NCBI RefSeq assembly: GCF_006738645.1
Contig: NZ_AP019700.1
Location: 2,554,001 to 2,618,000 of the forward strand
Source of the DNA: Stella humosa
GTDB lineage: Bacteria > Pseudomonadota > Alphaproteobacteria > ATCC43930 > Allostellaceae
DNA: 64,000 bases
Direction of reading: 5' to 3'
Shown: positions 59,997 to 64,000 of the stretch, piece by piece
How positions within the stretch are numbered: the stretch's first letter is position 1
How the letters are laid out: each line of letters opens with the position of its first letter
Made by a program: the position numbers and the translations under genes
The notes under the pieces: model-generated
What the model saw: the letters and a program-made list of their open reading frames with translations, nothing else
Database searches by the model: none
What the model was told of the DNA's origin: nothing

Positions 59997-60311
59997 ATGG
60001 CCGCCAGGATACTGCCGAAGACGCCGACCGACGCCGGACGGGCGCAGACGACCCCTCGGCGTGCGAGCGGGGCGGAACGCGCCATGGCCGAGGCGCGCCA
60101 GGCCGGCTTGCTGGAGGGAGACAGCACCGAGCATGTCAGCTTTCGTGCACCCAAAGCCCTGATCGAAGCCGCCAAGCGCCAGAGCGGGGTAACCAAGCCG
60201 ACCGAGCTCGGACTGCTGGGGCTGGCCATGCTCGCCCAACCCGATCCGGCTGCCAGCTTCCTCAAGAAGACTCGCGGCAATCTCGGCAAAGACCATCAGC
60301 TTGACTATTGA
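59997..60311 (+). CDS. Antitoxin-like protein of a PIN toxin-antitoxin pair
   Basis: This is a 104-residue small protein with a basic N-terminus and a helical part that may be a ribbon-helix-helix-like DNA-binding module (STEHVSFRAPKALIEAAKRQSGVTKPTELGLLGLAMLAQ, about 42-80). ATG 59997 is the start; the longer frame from 59922 lacks a ribosome-binding site. Its TGA stop lies 11 bases into the PIN gene, the usual coupling of type II antitoxin with toxin. The family name is not certain. Confidence 0.72.
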   Translation: MAARILPKTPTDAGRAQTTPRRASGAERAMAEARQAGLLEGDSTEHVSFRAPKALIEAAKRQSGVTKPTELGLLGLAMLAQPDPAASFLKKTRGNLGKDHQLDY

Positions 60312-60861
60312 CGTCCGGGCAAGCCTGAGGCGTATCAGGCCCGAGAGGCAGCCGGCACAGCGCGCGCCCCGTCCGCTGGACGAACTGGTGGCGGTCACGG
60401 ATCTGCCGGACGAGGGGCGGGCGGCGCTCGTACTGGACACCAATGTCTACATCCGGTCGGCGGCTGGAACGCTTCCTGCCGCAGTCGCGGCACTGCTTGA
60501 TCGCGGCCTGCTGTTCCATTGCTCGGTATGCGTGTCCGAACTGACACTCGGCATTGCCAACGCGGATCCGTCGCGCGGCAACTGGCGAGCGATGCGAGAC
60601 CACTATGTCGCGCTGATCGCGACTTTTTCTCCGACGAGAATCCTTACCCCTGATCCGCAGGTCTGGACCGAAGCGGGCTTGGTCGCGGGAACGCTGGCGA
60701 GGACCCAGCGCTTCCAACGCGAGCAGCGCAGGGAATGCCTGAACGACGCGCTCATCTTTCTGACCGCAGCCAAGGCGGGGCTCCCTGTCCTCACCGCCGA
60801 CCGGGTCGATTTCGACCTGATCCAGCAGGTCGCCCCGCATGGCCGGTTCATTCATTTCTAG
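60301..60861 (+). CDS. PIN-domain toxin (type II toxin-antitoxin)
   Basis: This is a 186-residue protein with a PIN nuclease core: Asp46 (VLDTNVY), Glu80 (VSELTLG), Asp149 (LNDALIFLTA) and Asp167/Asp170 (LTADRVDFD), the acidic residues that bind metal. Such toxins cleave RNA. The length is greater than classical VapC (~135) because of an N-terminal extension of about 40 residues. The TTG start overlaps the antitoxin gene. A 7-bp inverted repeat follows the stop (60867-60890). Confidence 0.82.
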   Translation: MTIDVRASLRRIRPERQPAQRAPRPLDELVAVTDLPDEGRAALVLDTNVYIRSAAGTLPAAVAALLDRGLLFHCSVCVSELTLGIANADPSRGNWRAMRDHYVALIATFSPTRILTPDPQVWTEAGLVAGTLARTQRFQREQRRECLNDALIFLTAAKAGLPVLTADRVDFDLIQQVAPHGRFIHF

Positions 60862-60866
60862 CCAGC

Positions 60867-60890
60867 GTCGCCATGGAACAAGGTGGCGAC
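60867..60890. terminator. Weak hairpin between PIN toxin and YCII gene
   Basis: GTCGCCA (60867-60873) and TGGCGAC (60884-60890) pair around a 10-nt loop between the convergent genes. There is no T-run, so termination strength is uncertain. Confidence 0.35.
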
Positions 60891-60902
60891 CGCCGGCAGG
60901 CC

Positions 60903-61325
60903 TCAGCGATCGCCCAACTTCTCCCGCGTCCGATCGTGCAGATCGGCCACTTCCGGGGTGAGGGCATCGCCGAAGTCGGCCATCTCGTAGACGGGCCGGA
61001 TCTCGAGCTCGCTGGGGCCCGGCATCGGATTGGGGCAGCGCCTGGCCCAGGCGACGGCCTCGTCCATGTCCTTCACCTGCCACATCCAGAAGCCGGCCAC
61101 GAGCTCGTCGGTGGCCGCGAACGGGCCGTCGACCACCGTGCGTCCGGGTCCGTCGAACCGCACGCGCTTGCCCTTGGAGGAGGGGTGCAGCCCATCGCCC
61201 GACAGCATGATTCCCGCGGCGGCCAGCTCCTCGTTGAACTTCCCCATCGCCTCCAGCAGCTCGGTGGAGGGCATGATGCCGGTTTCGCTGTCCGTCGTGG
61301 CCTTGACCAGAACCATGACACGCAT
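60903..61325 (-). CDS. YCII-related (DGPF-type) protein
   Basis: This is a 140-residue protein starting MRVMVLVKATTDSETG with the DGPF-like segment VVDGPFAATDELVAGFWMWQVKDMDEAVAWARRCP. YCII-related proteins have a ferredoxin-like fold; some are associated with sigma factors and stress, but no activity is known for this one. ATG 61325 follows GGAGATGGACA. It is divergent from the nitroreductase gene across a 224-bp region with a clear inverted repeat (61443-61466). Confidence 0.87.
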   Translation of the reverse strand: MRVMVLVKATTDSETGIMPSTELLEAMGKFNEELAAAGIMLSGDGLHPSSKGKRVRFDGPGRTVVDGPFAATDELVAGFWMWQVKDMDEAVAWARRCPNPMPGPSELEIRPVYEMADFGDALTPEVADLHDRTREKLGDR

Positions 61326-61442
61326 TGTCCATCTCCTTCGTCGATGGCGGCCGTTCCGCCTGTCCTGCCCATAGGACGCACAAGCGTCGCCCGGGCCGAC
61401 ACATGGAGTGCAACTTTTCCACCGGACGGCCGGTTCAGTCGA

Positions 61443-61466
61443 CAAGTTGCGAGCGTCTCGCACTTG
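61443..61466. promoter_or_regulatory. Operator-like inverted repeat in the YCII/nitroreductase divergent region
   Basis: CAAGTTGCGAG (61443-61453), CGT spacer, CTCGCACTTG (61457-61466) form an inverted repeat whose arms agree except for one extra T on the left. It lies 84-107 bp before the nitroreductase start and about 120 bp before the YCII start. The form suits a dimeric regulator, and no regulator gene is beside it. Confidence 0.5.
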
Positions 61467-61549
61467 CAATATGTTCGGCGGCAATCCGTGCCTGACTCTG
61501 CCGGCGCCGCCCGTCTGCGCCCGGCTGGTCCCCATAGCGAAAGCCTGCC

Positions 61550-62143
61550 ATGCCCACGCTCGATCTGCTCCTTTCCCGCCGCTCCATCTCGCCGGTCATG
61601 CTGACCGACCCGGGGCCGACGGACGCTGAAATCGACACCATGATCCAGGCGGCGCTGCGCGCGCCCGACCATGGCAACCTGCGCCCCTGGTCGTTCGCCA
61701 TCATCCGCGGCGACGCCCGCCGGGAGCTCGGCGAGGTCTTCGCCAATGCGTTGAAGGCGCGCGATCCCACCTGGACCGAGCCGCTGCTGGAGCGCGAGCG
61801 CGGCCGGCCCCTGCGCTCGCCCTTGGTCATCGCCTGTGGCGCCCGTGTCCGGCCGGATCACAAGATCGCGGAAATCGAGCAGCTCATGGCGGCGGGCGCG
61901 GCCACCATGAATCTGCTGAACGCCGCCCACGCACTGGGTTTCGGGGCGATGTGGGTGACGGGGGCCAACGCCTACGACCAGACAGTCGCCGATGCGCTGG
62001 GCTTCCCGGCCCCGGACCGGCTGGTCGGCTTCGTCTATGTCGGCACGCCGCCGGCCGTGCTGCGGCCGGTCGAACGGCCCGCCACGTCCGACCATTCCAG
62101 CGAATGGACCCAGCCCGTCCGCGCCTTCGGCGACGCCGCCTGA
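61550..62143 (+). CDS. Nitroreductase family protein
   Basis: This is a 197-residue FMN-dependent nitroreductase of the YdjA type (RRSISPVMLTDPGPTDAEIDTMIQAALRAPDHGNLRPWSFAII, then AATMNLLNAAHALGFGAMWVTG). It reduces nitro or quinone-like compounds using NAD(P)H, in the cytoplasm as a dimer. An operator-like repeat lies upstream. An IalB-like gene follows after 17 bp. Confidence 0.9.
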   Translation: MPTLDLLLSRRSISPVMLTDPGPTDAEIDTMIQAALRAPDHGNLRPWSFAIIRGDARRELGEVFANALKARDPTWTEPLLERERGRPLRSPLVIACGARVRPDHKIAEIEQLMAAGAATMNLLNAAHALGFGAMWVTGANAYDQTVADALGFPAPDRLVGFVYVGTPPAVLRPVERPATSDHSSEWTQPVRAFGDAA

Positions 62144-62160
62144 CGCCGGGAGCAGATCAC

Positions 62161-62694
62161 ATGCGTGCCATGATCGCCGGCCTCGCGCTCGGCCTCGTCC
62201 TTGCGGCCGCCGGCACCGCCGACGCCCAGAACCGCCAGCGGAAGCCCAAGGCCGAGGAGGCCCCGGCCGCTGCCAATTCCGAGCGCGTCGGCGACTGGAT
62301 GCTGCGCTGCGACCCCCCGGCCGGCGGGCAGCCCAAGCAGTGCGAGATCGCCCAGATCCTGAGCGACAAGGAAGGCAAGCGCGACCTGCTGCTGCTGCGC
62401 CTGGGCTATGCACCGCAGGAGACGGACGCGGTGGCCCTGATCGTCGTGCCGCTCGACGTGCTGCTGCCGCCCGGCCTGGGCCTGAAGGTCGACGCGCGCG
62501 ATCCCGTGACGGTACCGTTCCGCCACTGCGATACCAATGGCTGCCTCGCGCCCTGGCGCCCATCCCCGGACGACCTTGCGGCGATGAGGGCGGGCAAGGA
62601 GCTGATGGTCCTGCTGCGCAACCGCGAGGGCAAGCAGCTCGGCCTGCCGGTCTCGCTGAAGGGCTTCTCGGCCGCCCACGATCGCTTGCGCTGA
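62161..62694 (+). CDS. Invasion-associated locus B (IalB) family protein
   Basis: This is a 177-residue protein with a signal peptide (1-23, ending ADA-QNR) and an IalB domain: GDWMLRCDPPAGGQPKQCEIAQIL and CDTNGCLAPW. Four cysteines likely form two disulfides in the periplasm. IalB-like proteins are frequent in alphaproteobacteria, and their role outside Bartonella is not known. Its ending, CGCTTGCGCTGACG, is repeated directly after the stop (62701-62714). Confidence 0.87.
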   Translation: MRAMIAGLALGLVLAAAGTADAQNRQRKPKAEEAPAAANSERVGDWMLRCDPPAGGQPKQCEIAQILSDKEGKRDLLLLRLGYAPQETDAVALIVVPLDVLLPPGLGLKVDARDPVTVPFRHCDTNGCLAPWRPSPDDLAAMRAGKELMVLLRNREGKQLGLPVSLKGFSAAHDRLR

Positions 62695-62714
62695 CGCCAC
62701 CGCTTGCGCTGACG
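62683..62714. repeat. 14-bp direct repeat across the IalB gene stop codon
   Basis: CGCTTGCGCTGACG occurs at 62683-62696, containing the IalB stop TGA, and again at 62701-62714 with a period of 18 bp. A related TTTGCGCTGACG is found near 62970. It looks like a small duplication; a regulatory role is not evident. Confidence 0.6.
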
Positions 62715-62742
62715 GCGACCCATCCATAGGATCGCCCGCGAC

Positions 62743-62918
62743 GGTTCCGCCGAAAGGCGGTGAAAAGGGAATTCGGTGAGACCCCCAACGGAGACGGCGG
62801 GGGTCGATGCCGGAGCTGCCCCCGCAACTGTAAGCAGAGAGCGTCCGCCGCTCTGGCCACTGGGAAACTGGGAAGGCTGGTAGGACGCAGCGACCTGCGA
62901 GCCAGGAGACCTGCCGTC
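62743..62918 (+). promoter_or_regulatory. Cobalamin (B12) riboswitch
   Basis: The conserved pieces are in order: GGTTCC near 62743, AAAGGGAA in 62764-62771, the core CTGCCCCCGCAACTGTAAGC (62816-62835), CCACTGGGAAACTGGGAAGGC (62857-62877), and the B12 box GCGAGCCAGGAGACCTGCCGTC (about 62898-62919). It precedes a BtuB-type receptor gene by about 214 nt. Adenosylcobalamin binding would shut off that gene. The 213 bases after the aptamer hold no gene; the expression platform there is not clear. Confidence 0.93.
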
Positions 62919-63131
62919 AAGCGTGCGTCGCGCGACCCGTGGGCGGGGTGCCCCGTGGGGACGGACTTCCGTTTGCGCTGACGCCTGGAGGAAGGCGCGG
63001 CGGGCTATGGGAAGTTCGAAAGGACTCCGAAGTCTCATCGATTCGTGCGGCCGGGATTCGGCATCCCGCCGGCGCGACCGTATTGCCGTTCCACGCCTCC
63101 AGTCGGTTCGACCAGCGAGGCGGGGCATCCT

Positions 63132-64000
63132 ATGGATCGCGCGACAGGCAGCTATTTCTACACGTCGGTAGTCACGAATTCGGTACGGGTCGGGGCAGGG
63201 GCGCTAGCCGGCGCGGTGCTGGCAGCCACACCGGCCACGGCCCAGCAGTTGGTCCAGGGTGGCGCCGCGGTCACGCTGCCGCCCGTGGTGGTGTCGGCCA
63301 ACCTGGTGCCGACGCCGGTCGACCAGGTCGGCAGTTCGGTCACCGTGCTGACGCGCGAGGACATCGAGCGCACGGGCGATGCCCACGTCATCGACCTGCT
63401 GAAGCGGGTGCCGGGCGTCACCATCAACCACAATGGCGGCCCGGGGGCGACGGCGCAGTTGCGCATCCGCGGGTCCGACACCGGCCAGGTGAAGGTGCTG
63501 ATCGACGGGGTCGAGGTGAACGACACCACCGGCACCTCCAACGACTTCGACTTCAACGCCTTCCTCGTCACCGAGATCGAGCAGATCGAGGTGCTGCGCG
63601 GGCCGCAGAGCGCGCTCTACGGCAACGACGCCATGGGCGGCGTCATCAACATCATCACCCGCAAGGGGCAAGGCCCGATGCGCGTGACCGGCCTGGTGGA
63701 GGGCGGCAGCTACCAGACCTTCCGCCAGGCCGTGGGCGTCAGCGGGTCGCTCGATCGCTTTTCCTATGCCCTGTCCGGCGCCAACTTCCAGACCAAGGGC
63801 TTCTCGCGCGTGACCGCCGGCGACGAGAAGGACGGCACCAAGACGCAGGCGCTGAACGGCCGTTTCTCCTACGACTTCAACGCGATCTTCTCGCTGGAGG
63901 CGGCCGGCGGCTTCACCCACATGGTCAGCGAGTACGACCCGTCCTCGACCCGCGACGGGCCGAACGAGATCGAGAAGCACATGGCCCACGGCCGCCTCGC
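63132..64000 (+). CDS. btuB: TonB-dependent vitamin B12 receptor (BtuB-type), 3' end outside window
   Basis: The gene runs off the window end after 289 codons. The signal peptide is long (about residues 1-38, ending ATA-QQ), followed by a TonB-box-like LPPVVVSA, and a full plug domain (DVIDLLKRVPGVTINHNGGPGATAQLRIRGSDTGQVKVLIDGVEVND, EQIEVLRGPQSALYGNDAMGGVINIITRKG), then the first barrel strands. It lies behind a cobalamin riboswitch, which strongly supports B12 as ligand. ATG 63132 has GGCGGGG upstream, a modest site. No cobalamin ABC importer is visible in the window. Confidence 0.93.
   Translation, partial: MDRATGSYFYTSVVTNSVRVGAGALAGAVLAATPATAQQLVQGGAAVTLPPVVVSANLVPTPVDQVGSSVTVLTREDIERTGDAHVIDLLKRVPGVTINHNGGPGATAQLRIRGSDTGQVKVLIDGVEVNDTTGTSNDFDFNAFLVTEIEQIEVLRGPQSALYGNDAMGGVINIITRKGQGPMRVTGLVEGGSYQTFRQAVGVSGSLDRFSYALSGANFQTKGFSRVTAGDEKDGTKTQALNGRFSYDFNAIFSLEAAGGFTHMVSEYDPSSTRDGPNEIEKHMAHGRL

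Noticed and set aside
59922-60311. Longer antitoxin from the upstream start at 59922
   Set aside because: No ribosome-binding site, and the extra residues cover the likely promoter with its inverted half-sites.

Overview
The window is 64 kb of very GC-rich, densely packed bacterial chromosome. Gene content points to an alphaproteobacterium, most likely of the Rhodospirillales/Azospirillales kind. Markers are a MucR/Ros regulator, the order glyA-nrdR-ribD-ribE-ribB-ribH-nusB-thiL, a K+-independent membrane pyrophosphatase, liv and TRAP importers, an IalB-like secreted protein and many GTG/ATG-stop overlaps. I see no tRNA, rRNA, insertion sequence, phage gene or CRISPR array. The lineage is inferred from content only.

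Layout. 1-14.9 kb: end of a response-regulator diguanylate cyclase, an alpha/beta hydrolase, an EamA exporter coupled to a MarR-GNAT fusion with a compact inverted-repeat operator, hemB, a small AtzG/GatC-like protein with an amidase, a haem-type TonB receptor operon (TonB receptor, DUF4198, EF-hand) behind a Fur-like box, two valine-degradation genes (3-hydroxyisobutyryl-CoA hydrolase, mmsB), CorA, LysE and glutaryl-CoA dehydrogenase. 15.1-20.8 kb: complete branched-chain amino acid importer livHMGF-DUF6867-livK, closed by a hairpin that faces a near-identical one serving mucR. 21.6-32.3 kb: rpiB, glyA, nrdR, a coupled riboflavin/nusB/thiL operon, an MFS transporter and hppA.

32.3-49.4 kb is the most distinctive region. 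It holds 5-oxoprolinase pxpA, divergent from a TRAP transporter that continues into pxpB-pxpC; a four-gene minus-strand operon (two DHDPS-family aldolases, a Sel1 protein and a D-aminopeptidase whose active-site numbering matches the Ochrobactrum enzyme); and a divergent D-hydantoinase/N-carbamoyl-D-amino-acid hydrolase/flavin-reductase operon, with a hydantoin-racemase-family gene and an SDR downstream. Together these look like a salvage district for cyclic and D-configured amino acid derivatives. A YcjX-YcjF pair sits inside it.

49.4-64 kb: one conspicuously AT-rich orphan gene; DUF1272, HAD-IIA, GNAT and SDR genes; and a convergent minus-strand operon encoding an Ugp-like sugar ABC importer, a GpdQ/CpdA-like phosphodiesterase and an FGGY (ribulokinase-type) kinase. 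A divergent LacI regulator that lacks any ATG/GTG/TTG start for its complete helix-turn-helix appears to control the importer operon. Then follow a PIN toxin-antitoxin pair, a YCII protein divergent from a nitroreductase across a clear inverted repeat, an IalB-like protein, and a cobalamin riboswitch ahead of a BtuB-type receptor that runs off the window end.
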